64,000 nucleotides of DNA from Enhygromyxa salina (GTDB lineage: Bacteria; Myxococcota_A; Polyangia; Nannocystales; Nannocystaceae), in contig NZ_JMCC02000028.1 in assembly GCF_000737335.2 (NCBI RefSeq), positions 14,298 through 78,297 of the forward strand, read 5' to 3'. Position numbers and translations under genes: made by a program. The notes below the pieces were generated by a model that made no database searches, was not told the origin of the DNA, and saw nothing but the letters and a program-made list of their open reading frames with translations. Shown here piece after piece: positions 52,764 through 61,538 of this stretch; position 1 is the stretch's first letter; every line of letters starts with the position of its first letter.

Positions 52764-53723
52764 ATGACCACCACGCTCACTGCAGCAATCGCCGCCTGGA
52801 CCTCGGTCTGGGTCAAGAAGCCCAAGGGCGGCTGGCTCGCGCAGCTGCTGGCCAAGGATCCCGACGACATCGCGGTGTTGGGCCTGCGCTTGTTGATGTT
52901 CGTGGTGCTTGGGCTGCTGATCGCCCGGCTGCTCGGGAGCCTCGTCGCTCGCTTCGCAATCAAGCGGGGCAGCGCGCAAGGGGCGATGCTCGGCCGGCGC
53001 TTCGTGTTCTATTCGGTCATCGCGCTGACCGGCGTCATGATCTTGGAGGAGCTCGGCGTCGAGCTGAGCGTGCTGCTGGGTGCCGCCGGGATCCTGACCG
53101 TCGCGGTTGGGTTTGCCTCACAGACCTCGGCCTCGAACCTGATCTCGGGCTTGTTCTTGCTTGGCGAGCGCCCGTTCAGCATTGGCGACGCGATCCGCGT
53201 GGGCGACACGACCGGCGAGGTGCTGTCCGTCGACCTGCTCTCGGTCAAGCTGCGGACCTTCGACAATTTGTTCGTGCGCGTGCCCAACGAGTCGCTGATC
53301 AAGTCGGAGATCACCAACCTGACGCGCAACCCGATCCGGCGGATCAACATCGATCTGGTGCTGTCCTACGACGAGGACGTCGATCGGGTCCGCGCGCTGC
53401 TGTGCGCGCTGGCAGGCGAGGACCCCGACGTGCTCGAGGAGCCCGAGCCGGTCATCTGGGTCGATCAGCTGGGCAGCTCGGCGCTGCACGTGCGCTACTT
53501 GGTGTGGGCCTCGAACCGCCACGACTTCCACGGCGTGCGGGCGCGCGTGCAAGAAAAAGTCGCCAAGCTGTTCCGCCAACATGGCATCGGCATCGGGTAT
53601 CCGCGCGTGCAGGTCGGGGCGACAGCGGGCGCACAGTCCGAGGCCGAGGCTGGGGCCGAGACCCAGGCGGCGGCGGCTGCTGAGGCGTCCGCCCCTGCGG
53701 GTCCGCAACCCGGCCCCCGTTGA
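52764..53723 (+). CDS. mscS: MscS-family mechanosensitive ion channel
   Basis: 319 residues from the ATG at 52764. Three TM helices (about 35-130); the pore-lining TM3 region GAAGILTVAVGFASQTSASNLISGLFLL matches MscS, followed by the beta domain (GDAIRVGDTTGEVLSVDLLSVKLRTFDN, VRVPNESLIKSEITNLTRNP) and the alpha/beta C-terminal domain (QEKVAKLFRQHGIGIGYPR). The end is a Gln/Ala/Glu-rich tail. It releases solutes on hypo-osmotic shock. It is downstream of the DUF432-like gene. Confidence 0.93.
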   Translation: MTTTLTAAIAAWTSVWVKKPKGGWLAQLLAKDPDDIAVLGLRLLMFVVLGLLIARLLGSLVARFAIKRGSAQGAMLGRRFVFYSVIALTGVMILEELGVELSVLLGAAGILTVAVGFASQTSASNLISGLFLLGERPFSIGDAIRVGDTTGEVLSVDLLSVKLRTFDNLFVRVPNESLIKSEITNLTRNPIRRINIDLVLSYDEDVDRVRALLCALAGEDPDVLEEPEPVIWVDQLGSSALHVRYLVWASNRHDFHGVRARVQEKVAKLFRQHGIGIGYPRVQVGATAGAQSEAEAGAETQAAAAAEASAPAGPQPGPR

Positions 53724-53758
53724 CAGCGGCCCCGTCGACAGCGGCCCCGTTGACAGCG
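53719..53758. repeat. 15-bp tandem repeat between mscS and a lipoprotein gene
   Basis: The unit gt(t/c)gacagcggcccc occurs at 53719-53733 and 53734-53748, with a partial third copy at 53749-53758. The first copy contains the mscS stop codon. It ends 2 nt before the next ATG. Confidence 0.75.
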
Positions 53759-53760
53759 CA

Positions 53761-55008
53761 ATGGTGAGGCGGAACCATGCACGCGTGCGGTCGCTGAGCA
53801 TCGTGGGTCTTGGTCTCGTGTTGATGCTAGGTGGCTGCAAGCAGGCGCCAGAGCAAGCCCAGGGCGGCGACGCGGGCGGGTCGGTGAAGCTTGGTGCGGT
53901 GCCCGAACCGGTCCAGGACGAGGCGTCGCTGGGTGCTCGCAGCAGCTCGCAGTGCGCCGAGCTTGGGCGGACCTTCGCGGGTCTCGACGCGCTCCCGGAG
54001 TCGTTTGAGCCCAGCGAATTCACCGCGCGACTCGGGGGCTCCCTGGACTGGGTGACGCAGTCCGATCTCAACCTTGGTCGCACCAGCGAGGGGCAGGCCC
54101 AGGATCGGGCGTTGATCGAACAGGTGCTCGCCGGCATGTCCGCGCACGATCAAGCCGCCCGCCAGGTCGATCGTTGGCTGGTCACCACGCAGCTACGGGT
54201 GGTCGCGCTGCTCGAGATGCGTCGCTTGCTGGGCGAGGTCGCCGACGATCGCCTGCGCGGCTCCGAAGCCGTGGCCGCGTGGGACGAGGCCTACTGCATC
54301 TGGAACGCCGGGCTGCGACCGCTGGCCGCTCGCGTTGACGCGCTGCAACGACCGGGTGCCGGCCAAGCATGGGTGTCGAGCATCCCGGCGGCGTTCACCG
54401 AGGGTCGTGCGCAGCTCGGTGGAGCCGGCGAGCCTGCGGACCCAACCGCGGTCAAGGCCGCCAAGCAGCAGATCGAGAAGGGCATGTACGCGGTCGCGTA
54501 TCAGCTGATCCTCGCCCAGGCAGAGTCCCGCTCGGCGATCGGCGCCACGGAAGCGCTGGGGCTGATCGACGCCCTCGAAGATCGCCTCGCGGATCGCAAC
54601 GGCCCCGGTCTAAAGCGCATGCGGATGATGCTCAACGGGCCCGCGGATCAGATCGACGCCAAGTTGATCGAGCGCGAGCTCGCGGTCGCGTTTGCCAAGC
54701 GCGCCCGCAAATACTGCGACAAGGCGGTGGTCTCTGCCGAGCTCGCCACACCCGAAGCGATCGCCGAGACCTGGGAGGGCGTCATCTATACCCGGGTGAT
54801 CCTAGGAAGCATGGGCGAGGCGCTGGGCCCAGTTGGGTTTGACGCGGTCGCCCACGGTGTGGACTGGGAGGATTACCTCGAGGCCGTCGAGACCGGCGAC
54901 GCCGAGCTGGCCGCCGAGATCTCCGTGCGCTTGGTCGAGTGGAATTGTGCGTACCAGCGCCACCTGGGGATCGCGGAGTGTGCCTCGTCAACCAACGAGG
55001 TCGAGTGA
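53761..55008 (+). CDS. Lipoprotein of unknown function
   Basis: 415 residues from the ATG at 53761. Signal with lipobox (VGLGLVLMLGGC, Cys26). The mature part is mostly helical with two or three Cys (SQCAELG, AYCIWNAG, RKYCDKA, EWNCAYQ, IAECASS). No domain recognised. A 15-bp tandem repeat separates it from mscS; it could belong to the same transcript. Confidence 0.7.
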   Translation: MVRRNHARVRSLSIVGLGLVLMLGGCKQAPEQAQGGDAGGSVKLGAVPEPVQDEASLGARSSSQCAELGRTFAGLDALPESFEPSEFTARLGGSLDWVTQSDLNLGRTSEGQAQDRALIEQVLAGMSAHDQAARQVDRWLVTTQLRVVALLEMRRLLGEVADDRLRGSEAVAAWDEAYCIWNAGLRPLAARVDALQRPGAGQAWVSSIPAAFTEGRAQLGGAGEPADPTAVKAAKQQIEKGMYAVAYQLILAQAESRSAIGATEALGLIDALEDRLADRNGPGLKRMRMMLNGPADQIDAKLIERELAVAFAKRARKYCDKAVVSAELATPEAIAETWEGVIYTRVILGSMGEALGPVGFDAVAHGVDWEDYLEAVETGDAELAAEISVRLVEWNCAYQRHLGIAECASSTNEVE

Positions 55009-55009
55009 G

Positions 55010-55348
55010 TCACGAGGCAAAGAGGCTGCGCTCGTGATCCCGTGGTTGTGGCAGCGCGCCGATGATGGTTGGGCCAAAGGGCGAAACATACGGGCCTTGG
55101 GTTGGCTGCAACACCGCGCCCATGGCTAATTGTGAATTCTCGACGACGGGTACGATTTGGGCGACTTGGCCAGCCCCCACCAAATAGAGTTTCCGCGTCG
55201 CAACGTGATGCAACGACGCGCCCAGCTTTTCGGGTAGCACCAGGCCGGACCGGCCGCCGAGCACGAGATCGCCGACGCCCGCATCCCCAAGCTCCTCAGG
55301 GGACTGGTAGGATCGTCGAATGATCCAGGCGAACGCAGGGCAGCTCAT
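55010..55348 (-). CDS. Possible small protein or gene remnant (weak)
   Basis: 112 residues if started at the ATG at 55348. The stretch SGLVLPEKLGASLHHVATRKLYLVGAGQVAQIVPVVENSQLAMGAVL reads like protein, and third-position GC looks moderately high by eye (not computed), but there is no ribosome-binding site and no known family. Its ATG overlaps the divergent ATG of the next gene at 55347. Could be a decayed gene or chance. Confidence 0.3.
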   Translation of the reverse strand: MSCPAFAWIIRRSYQSPEELGDAGVGDLVLGGRSGLVLPEKLGASLHHVATRKLYLVGAGQVAQIVPVVENSQLAMGAVLQPTQGPYVSPFGPTIIGALPQPRDHERSLFAS

Positions 55349-56780
55349 GGCGACGCGATCGCCTTCGCGGTGGTTTGTGGGCGGGTTGTTCGCAGCTGCG
55401 ATCTTGCTGGCGTCCGCGCCCGCGCTTGCGAACGGGCAGTCCACGCACTTGTGGATCACCCACGACGCAGTGACGCACGTGCCCGAAGGTCCGCTCGCCG
55501 AGTTCCTCATGCGGCCCGAGCTGCAAAAGATGTTCGACAACGGGAGCATGTTTCCCGACGGCGGCTATCCGCTGGGTGACGACTACGCCGAGATCGCCCA
55601 CTGGGAGCCGTTTCAGATCTCCTACTTGAATTGGATCACCTCGAGCTATGCGGCGCCGCTGTCAAACGAAGGTCGCGAGCACCTCGCGTTCTTGTTTGGC
55701 ATGGCCTCGCACGGCATGGCCGATCAGGTGTTCGACTCGCTGTATGGCGAGCGGGTCAAGCTCTACGACGGGGCGTTTGGTGAGTTCGACACGGCCAGCG
55801 ATCTGATCATGATGTCGAACTTCGAGCCAATGATGGCGCCCGGCGACTGGGTGCCCTACATGGTCTTCGACTCGCTCTACGACGGTGTGGGCTACGACGT
55901 CGACCCCGAGCAAATGATGGACGGGCAGAACCTGCTGCGGATCGCCGTGAACTCCGTGGGGGTCTTCTCGCAGATGCCCGACAAGGTCGCCGAGGCGGCG
56001 GAGCCGTTCCCATGGGGCAGCGTGCACTTGCTCGACGAGCACGTGTCTGGGGCGCCGCCGTGCGAGGGGGAGGTCATCGCTCGGTACTGGCGGGTGTTGT
56101 GGGCGCTCGCGCATGGTCAACCATTGCCGGGGCCGGTGCTTGCGACGATGCCGGCCGACGGCGCCGCAGGTCATCCGACTGACGCGGGCGCGATCGAGAG
56201 CTGGGTGACGCTGGTGTTCTCGCGGGGGCTGGAAGACGCACCGCTGAGCGAGGCCAGCTTTCACGTGGTGGCGGAGGGGGGCGAGACGATCCCCGTGGTG
56301 CTGTGGCACTACTACGGGCAGGACGCCCACGTCGTGCACTTGCGCCCGCAGCAGGATTTTGCCGCGGATACGGTCTACACGGTGACGGTGGATCCTGGGG
56401 TGCAGACGATCCACGGTGAGGCGCTCGATGGGTATGAATTCCGGTTCTCGACCGGGGCGCGGGGGCCGGAGCCGATCGTGCCGGAGTGGCCGGCTGATCA
56501 TGATCCGGATCCGGATCCGGGTGATGGCGATGGTGATCCTGGCGATGGTGACTCGGGCGATGGGGATGGGGATGGGGACCCGGATGGGGACGGGGACGGG
56601 GACGGGGACGGGGACGGGGATACCGGAGCGGCCACCGACACATCTGGCGGTGTCGCGCCAGCTGATGGCGGGGCGGGTTGCGGCTGCGTGAGCGACCCTC
56701 GCGGCGGCGCCCCGTGGCCGCTGCTCGCGTTGCTGGGTCTTGGCCTGGGCGTTGGCCTGGGTCGGCGCCAGCGCCGATGA
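55347..56780 (+). CDS. Zinc-dependent phospholipase C-like protein with MYXO-CTERM tail
   Basis: 477 residues from the ATG at 55347. Signal peptide (AAAILLASAPALANG); an S1/PLC-like domain with His residues spaced as in zinc-dependent phospholipase C (HLWITHDAVTHVP, HLAFLFGMASHGMADQ); a beta domain of the Ig/SbsA type (VTLVFSRGLEDAPLSEASF, ADTVYTVTVDPGVQ); a long Asp-Gly-rich linker (about 386-432); and a C-terminal GCGC, hydrophobic helix (LLALLGLGLGVGLG) and RRQRR, which is the MYXO-CTERM sorting signal. Surface-anchored or released enzyme. An upstream start at 55320 lacks a better signal. Confidence 0.85.
   Translation: MATRSPSRWFVGGLFAAAILLASAPALANGQSTHLWITHDAVTHVPEGPLAEFLMRPELQKMFDNGSMFPDGGYPLGDDYAEIAHWEPFQISYLNWITSSYAAPLSNEGREHLAFLFGMASHGMADQVFDSLYGERVKLYDGAFGEFDTASDLIMMSNFEPMMAPGDWVPYMVFDSLYDGVGYDVDPEQMMDGQNLLRIAVNSVGVFSQMPDKVAEAAEPFPWGSVHLLDEHVSGAPPCEGEVIARYWRVLWALAHGQPLPGPVLATMPADGAAGHPTDAGAIESWVTLVFSRGLEDAPLSEASFHVVAEGGETIPVVLWHYYGQDAHVVHLRPQQDFAADTVYTVTVDPGVQTIHGEALDGYEFRFSTGARGPEPIVPEWPADHDPDPDPGDGDGDPGDGDSGDGDGDGDPDGDGDGDGDGDGDTGAATDTSGGVAPADGGAGCGCVSDPRGGAPWPLLALLGLGLGVGLGRRQRR
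56505..56626. repeat. Asp-Gly coding microsatellite
   Basis: Repeats of gatccg, gatggc/gatggg and ggggac code for the Asp/Gly/Pro linker before the MYXO-CTERM tail. The later part (56575-56622) is a near-perfect ggggac hexamer repeat. Confidence 0.85.
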
Positions 56781-56807
56781 GGCGAGCCGACCCGCCCGCA
56801 GGTCGAG

Positions 56808-56813
56808 TACACT
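56808..56813 (+). promoter_or_regulatory. -10-like hexamer TACACT, pyruvate carboxylase (leaderless type)
   Basis: TACACT, spacer cccgcc, GTG at 56820; identical to the rsmB start region. Confidence 0.6.
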
Positions 56814-56819
56814 CCCGCC

Positions 56820-59800
56820 GTGCCTGATCGCCCGATCCGCAAGCTCCTGTGTGCCAACCGTGGTGAGATCGCCATCCGCGTGTTCCGAGCCGCGACCGAG
56901 CTCGGGATCCGCACCGTAGCGATCTTCAGCCGCGAAGATCGAGTCCACCTGCACCGCTACAAGGCCGACGAGGCCTACCTGATCGGCGAGGGCAAGAGCC
57001 CGGTCGCCGCGTATCTCGACATCGAAGGCATCGTCGAGGTCGCGCGCCAAAACCAGGTCGACGCGATCCACCCGGGCTACGGCTTCTTGTCCGAGCGCGC
57101 TGACTTTGCGCGCGCCTGCGAGGCCGCGGGGATCCGCTTCGTCGGCCCAAGCGCCGAGGTCATCGACGTCCTTGGTGACAAGACCCGCGCGCGCGCGCTG
57201 GCGATCGAAGCCGGCGTCCCGGTGGTCCCCGGCAGCGATGGGCCCGTCGCCGACGTCGAGGCTGCGCGTGCGTTCGTCGACGCGCACGGCCTGCCCGTCA
57301 TGATCAAAGCTGCGATGGGCGGCGGCGGTCGGGGCATGCGGGTGGTCCGAACCATCGACCAGCTCGACTCGGCGTTCGAGCGGGCCCGGTCCGAGGCCGA
57401 GTCGGCGTTCGGTGACGGGACCATGTTCATCGAGCGCTACGTCGAGCGCCCGCGCCACATCGAGGTCCAGATCCTCGCCGACGCGACCGGCGAGGTCATT
57501 CACTTGTTCGAGCGCGACTGCTCGGTGCAGCGCCGCCACCAAAAGGTCGTCGAGGTCGCGCCGGCCGTGCACCTCGACGAGTCGGTCCGCGCGGCGCTGA
57601 CCAAGGACGCCGTCACGCTCGCGCGCGCGACCGGCTACCGCAACGCGGGGACCGTGGAGTTCCTCGTCGATGGCGAGGGCCGCCACTACTTCATCGAGGT
57701 CAACCCGCGGATCCAGGTCGAGCACACGGTGACCGAGCAGGTCACCCTCGTCGATCTCGTTCAAGCCCAGATCCGCATCGCTGGCGGCGCGACGCTGAGC
57801 GAGCTCGGCCTCGAGCAGGGCAACATCAGCACGCGCGGGTTTGCGATCCAGTGCCGCGTGACCACCGAAGATCCGCTCAACGGCTTTCAGCCCGACACTG
57901 GCCGGATCGAGGCGTATCGATCGGCCGCGGGCATGGGCATTCGGATCGACGGCGGAGCTGGCTACGCGGGCGCCCAGGTCTCGCCGCACTACGACTCGCT
58001 GCTGGCCAAGGTCACCGCGCACGCGGACAGCTTTGACTCGGCGACGGCCAAGCTGCATCGGGCGCTGGCGGAGTTTCGGATCCGCGGGGTCAAGACCAAC
58101 ATCCAATTCCTGCACAACGTGCTGCGCCACCCAACCTTCTCTTCGGGGCAGGCGCGCACCGACTTCATCGACACCACGCCGGAGCTGTTCACGTTTCCGC
58201 GTCGCCGCAACCGGGCCCAGCGAGCGCTGCGCTTTCTTGGCGAGGTCGCGGTCAACGGGCCCACGGTCGCGCCAGCGTCCAGCGCCGCGCCGGGGCCAGA
58301 CCCGGTGCTGCCGGCCGCGCTCACGTCGGGGCTTGGGGATCCGCCCGAGGGCTGGCGCAGGATCCTGCTCGAGCAAGGGCCCAAGGCGTATGCGAAGTCC
58401 GTGCGCGAGCATCGGGGGCTGCTGCTCATGGACACGACCTGGCGCGACGCTCACCAGAGCTTGCTCGCAACCCGGGTGCGCACCCGCGAGCTCGCGGCCG
58501 TGGCCCCGGCGACCGCCCACGTGCTCAACCGGTTCTTTTCGCTCGAGATGTGGGGCGGCGCGACCTTCGACGTGGCGCTTCGGTTCTTGCGCGAGTGCCC
58601 GTGGGATCGGCTCGAGCGTCTGCGCGCGCTGGTCCCCAACATCCCGTTTCAGATGTTGCTGCGGGGGGCGAACGCGGTCGGCTACACGAACTATCCCGAC
58701 AACGTCGTGCACCGCTTCGTGCAATTAGCCCAGCGCCGCGGCGTTGACGTGTTTCGGATCTTCGACTGCCTGAACTACGTCCCCAACCTCGAGCTTGGCA
58801 TCGACGCGGTCGGCACGGCGGGCGGGGTGATCGAGGCGGCGATCTGCTACACGGGCGACGTCTCGGATCCCAACCGGACCAAGTACTCGCTGCAGTACTA
58901 CGTGGACCTGGCCGGGCAGCTGCAAGACCGGGGCGTGCACGTGCTCGGGATCAAGGACATGGCCGGGCTGCTCAAGCCCGGGGCGGCGCGCATGTTGATC
59001 ACCGCGCTGCGTCGGGCGTTCCCGTACTTGCCGATCCACGTCCACACCCACGACACCGCCAGCACTGGGGTGGCCTCCATGTTGGCGTGCTCCGAGGCCG
59101 GGGCCGACGTCGTCGACGTGGCGTTGGACGCGATGGCGGGGCTGACCTCGCAGCCTTCGATGGGGGCGATCGTCGCCGCGCTGACCGGGACCGACCGCGA
59201 CACCGGGCTCGCGCTGGCGGACATCCAACCGCTCAACAGCTACTGGGAGCAGGTCCGGGGGTTGTACGCGCCGTTCGAGTCGGGCCTGCGCAGCGGCAGC
59301 GCCGACGTCTACATGCACGAGATGCCGGGCGGGCAATACACCAACTTGCAGTTTCAGGCCCGGTCGCTCGGGCTCGCCTCGCGCTGGGAGGCGATCAAGC
59401 GGGCGTACGCGGCCGCCAACCGCTTGCTTGGCGACATCATCAAGGTCACGCCCAGCTCGAAGGTCGTGGGTGACCTCGCGCAGTTCATGGTTCAAAACGA
59501 CCTCGATGAGGCGCTGGTCCGCGAGCGCGCGGAGACCTTGTCGTTTCCGCGATCGGTGGTCGAGTATTTTCAAGGCTATCTGGGCGTCCCGCACGGTGGG
59601 TTTCCAGAGCCGCTGCGGACCCAGGTCGTGCGCGACGCCCCGATGATCGAAGGCCGGCCAGGCGCGAGCTTGCCGGCCCTGGACCTCGACGGGCTGCGGG
59701 GCGAGCTCACGGCCAAGTGGGGGGCGCACGTCCGGGATGTCGACGTGGTCTCGGCTGCGCTGTATCCCAAGGTGTTCGACGAGTACATGACGTTTCGCCG

Positions 59801-60272
59801 CGACTACAGCGATGTGTCATTGCTGCCAACGCGGAACTTCATCGCGCCGATGCGGCTGGGCGAAGAGACCAGCTTCGAGATCGAGCGGGGCAAGCTGCTG
59901 ATCGTCAAGCTCACCGCGATCGGGGACGTGCGGGCCGATGGGCAGCGCGAGGTGTTCTTCGAGCTCAACGGGCAGTCGCGCTCGATGCTGGTGCGGGATG
60001 CTTCGGTCGAGCAGGACACGGTCACGCGCGAGCGGGCTGAGCTGGAAGACGCTGGGTCGGTGGGGGCGCCGATGCCTGGGGTCGTGATTGAGCTGCGGGT
60101 CTCGGCGGGGGATGAGGTCGCGGCTGGGGATGCGCTGGTGGTGTTGTCGGCGATGAAGATGGAGACGGTTGTGGCGGCGCCTATCTCGGGGGTTGTGAGG
60201 CGGGTGGCGGTGGGGGTGGATGATGCGTTGTTGGTGGGGGATTTGCTGGTGGAGATTCGGGGGCGTGAATGA
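56820..60272 (+). CDS. pyc: Pyruvate carboxylase
   Basis: 1150 residues from a GTG at 56820; full length for the single-chain enzyme. Biotin carboxylase domain: KLLCANRGEIAIRVFRA, the ATP-grasp Gly loop AAMGGGGRGMR, and RDCSVQRRHQK. Carboxyltransferase domain: LLMDTTWRDAHQSLLATRVRT, RIFDCLNYV, VHTHDTASTG. C-terminal biotinyl domain with the attachment Lys in LSAMKMET. It carboxylates pyruvate to oxaloacetate with biotin and ATP, feeding the TCA cycle and gluconeogenesis. Monocistronic by position; a leaderless start is likely. Confidence 0.97.
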   Translation: MPDRPIRKLLCANRGEIAIRVFRAATELGIRTVAIFSREDRVHLHRYKADEAYLIGEGKSPVAAYLDIEGIVEVARQNQVDAIHPGYGFLSERADFARACEAAGIRFVGPSAEVIDVLGDKTRARALAIEAGVPVVPGSDGPVADVEAARAFVDAHGLPVMIKAAMGGGGRGMRVVRTIDQLDSAFERARSEAESAFGDGTMFIERYVERPRHIEVQILADATGEVIHLFERDCSVQRRHQKVVEVAPAVHLDESVRAALTKDAVTLARATGYRNAGTVEFLVDGEGRHYFIEVNPRIQVEHTVTEQVTLVDLVQAQIRIAGGATLSELGLEQGNISTRGFAIQCRVTTEDPLNGFQPDTGRIEAYRSAAGMGIRIDGGAGYAGAQVSPHYDSLLAKVTAHADSFDSATAKLHRALAEFRIRGVKTNIQFLHNVLRHPTFSSGQARTDFIDTTPELFTFPRRRNRAQRALRFLGEVAVNGPTVAPASSAAPGPDPVLPAALTSGLGDPPEGWRRILLEQGPKAYAKSVREHRGLLLMDTTWRDAHQSLLATRVRTRELAAVAPATAHVLNRFFSLEMWGGATFDVALRFLRECPWDRLERLRALVPNIPFQMLLRGANAVGYTNYPDNVVHRFVQLAQRRGVDVFRIFDCLNYVPNLELGIDAVGTAGGVIEAAICYTGDVSDPNRTKYSLQYYVDLAGQLQDRGVHVLGIKDMAGLLKPGAARMLITALRRAFPYLPIHVHTHDTASTGVASMLACSEAGADVVDVALDAMAGLTSQPSMGAIVAALTGTDRDTGLALADIQPLNSYWEQVRGLYAPFESGLRSGSADVYMHEMPGGQYTNLQFQARSLGLASRWEAIKRAYAAANRLLGDIIKVTPSSKVVGDLAQFMVQNDLDEALVRERAETLSFPRSVVEYFQGYLGVPHGGFPEPLRTQVVRDAPMIEGRPGASLPALDLDGLRGELTAKWGAHVRDVDVVSAALYPKVFDEYMTFRRDYSDVSLLPTRNFIAPMRLGEETSFEIERGKLLIVKLTAIGDVRADGQREVFFELNGQSRSMLVRDASVEQDTVTRERAELEDAGSVGAPMPGVVIELRVSAGDEVAAGDALVVLSAMKMETVVAAPISGVVRRVAVGVDDALLVGDLLVEIRGRE

Positions 60273-60340
60273 GCTTTGTTTGTGGGGGCTGGTGATCTTG
60301 GTGCGGGGGGCTTTGTGCCGTAGGGGACCGCGCACGGGCT

Positions 60341-60475
60341 GCAGACTGTCCCAACCCGGCTACGGTCTACTTCAGTCTCGTGACCCCGCTTCCTCTCGCT
60401 TCTTCTCATTGGCCCGACCGCGCTTCTCTTCGCTAATCTCCACGTGCGTAGATACGCCGGGTTGGGACAGTCTGC
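60341..60475. repeat. 20-bp perfect inverted repeat enclosing about 95 bp
   Basis: Left arm 60341-60360 (gcagactgtcccaacccggc), right arm 60456-60475 is its exact reverse complement. The inner 95 bp are pyrimidine-rich on the plus strand and have no open reading frame. It lies 70 bp after the pyc stop codon. It could be a MITE remnant, or act as a terminator-like structure. Confidence 0.85.
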
Positions 60476-60664
60476 GGCCTTTGTGCGCTCTGCGTTTGGC
60501 GGAGGGGGGCTCCGATCTGGAGGGGCGGGGAGCGTCGCTGATTCAGCGGCTCTTGGGTGGGGGACGGACAGAGGGGGGGGCGCTGATTCAGCGGCGGAAC
60601 CACTGCGATGAGGGGGGTGTGCTCGTTCCCCGAACTCAGCGACTGCCCGTGACCGAGCTGGGCT
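60476..60664. other. Intergenic stretch with small repeats
   Basis: About 190 bp with two copies of (g)ctgattcagcggc (about 60538 and 60581) and G-rich runs. No gene seen. Confidence 0.5.
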
Positions 60665-61123
60665 TCAGCCCTGCGCCAGCTCTTCGACGCTCGGCGCCCC
60701 AGCCCGTGCGAGCAGCTGCGAGACGATCTCTACGCCTTGGTCGACGCTCAGCTCTTCGGAGCCCAAGTACTCGAAGGCGCCGGCCATGTCGTCCCAACCA
60801 AACCCGCGGATCTTCAGACCCATCCACCCGAGCGCGGTAGCGATACCCCGGGCGACGCTGCTGCCGAGCACGGCCGCCACTCGCTTGTCGTGCATGGCTT
60901 GCACCAGCTTGCGACGCTGCCGACTGTTGATGTTGATCGCGCCGATGCCGATCCCCAGCATGCGCTGGGTGCCCGTTTGCTCGATGTCCGCGACGAAGAG
61001 ATCCCAGTGCTCATCGGGGACCCTTCCTTCTTGAGTCAGGGATACGATCACATCCCCCACCACCACCCAGGTATGGGGCCAGTAGTCGCCTTGAGGCGGC
61101 ACCTTGTACTTGGGCTGGACCAT
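60665..61123 (-). CDS. STAS-like small cytoplasmic protein
   Basis: 152 residues. WPHTWVVVGDVIVSLTQEGRVPDEHWDLFVADIEQTG, MLGIGIGAININSRQRRKLVQAMHDKRVAAVLGSS and a C-terminal helix pattern (DMAGAFEYLGSEELSVDQGVEIVSQLLARAG) resemble SpoIIAA/STAS-fold proteins common in myxobacteria (beta-alpha order, a strand followed by a helix, twice). No phosphorylation Ser is clear. Start ATG at 61123; no close promoter box. Neighbouring genes give no function. Confidence 0.55.
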   Translation of the reverse strand: MVQPKYKVPPQGDYWPHTWVVVGDVIVSLTQEGRVPDEHWDLFVADIEQTGTQRMLGIGIGAININSRQRRKLVQAMHDKRVAAVLGSSVARGIATALGWMGLKIRGFGWDDMAGAFEYLGSEELSVDQGVEIVSQLLARAGAPSVEELAQG

Positions 61124-61209
61124 CTCGGGCGGGGAAACCAGCCGAGTCTAGGGGTGAACCGAGGGGAACACCAGAGGCGCAAACCCGTGAAACAAGCGCC
61201 TTGGGGGCT

Positions 61210-61370
61210 AGTACCCTGCCGCAGTGAATTTGATGGTTTGAGGCGCCGGGCCTGGCGTCCCTGGCGCGAAGCGAGGAAGGAGTGTGTCGGGCACACTCGA
61301 CTGACGAGCGACAAAGCCAGGGGCGTCAGGAACTAGCCTCAAACCATCAAATTCACTGCGGCAGGGTACT
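61210..61370. mobile_element. MITE-like hairpin element with 35-bp perfect terminal inverted repeats
   Basis: Arms 61210-61244 and 61336-61370 are exact reverse complements over 35 bp, including the block cagtgaatttgatggtttg. Inside, 61251-61265 pairs with 61316-61330 with two mismatches, and agtgtg/cacact (61281-61286 with 61292-61297) closes the centre. The whole 161 bp therefore folds into one long stem. No open frame. No clear target-site duplication, but a cta/tag is near both ends. Confidence 0.75.
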
Positions 61371-61460
61371 CGTAGCGGGTTCTTTTGGCAGGTTGTGCCG
61401 CCGAATGAGGGCTCGGTCACGGGCTGTCGGTGGAATTATTACCGCGACAGTGGATTTTTG

Positions 61461-61490
61461 TTGACGCTTCCCGACATACCTTGCTACACA
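61461..61490 (+). promoter_or_regulatory. Predicted sigma70-type promoter of the terpene synthase
   Basis: TTGACG (61461-61466), 18-nt spacer, TACACA (61485-61490). The -10 region lies in a small inverted repeat gctac-acag-gtagc (61483-61496), which could be an operator. Start codon at 61539. Confidence 0.5.
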
Positions 61491-61506
61491 GGTAGCACAT
61501 AACTCC

Positions 61507-61525
61507 CTGTCCAAGGATCGGACAG
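61507..61525 (+). promoter_or_regulatory. Inverted repeat in the terpene synthase leader
   Basis: ctgtcc-aaggatc-ggacag, 7 nt before aagggaag, the likely ribosome-binding site. It may be a leader hairpin or protein-binding site. Confidence 0.45.
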
Positions 61526-61538
61526 AAAGGGAAGAGCC

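Noticed and set aside
55662..58724. A 1020-codon open frame on the minus strand opposite the PLC-like and pyruvate carboxylase genes
   Set aside because: It is antisense to two clearly identified genes, Arg/Asp/His-rich in composition, and an expected by-product of high GC and strong third-position GC bias.
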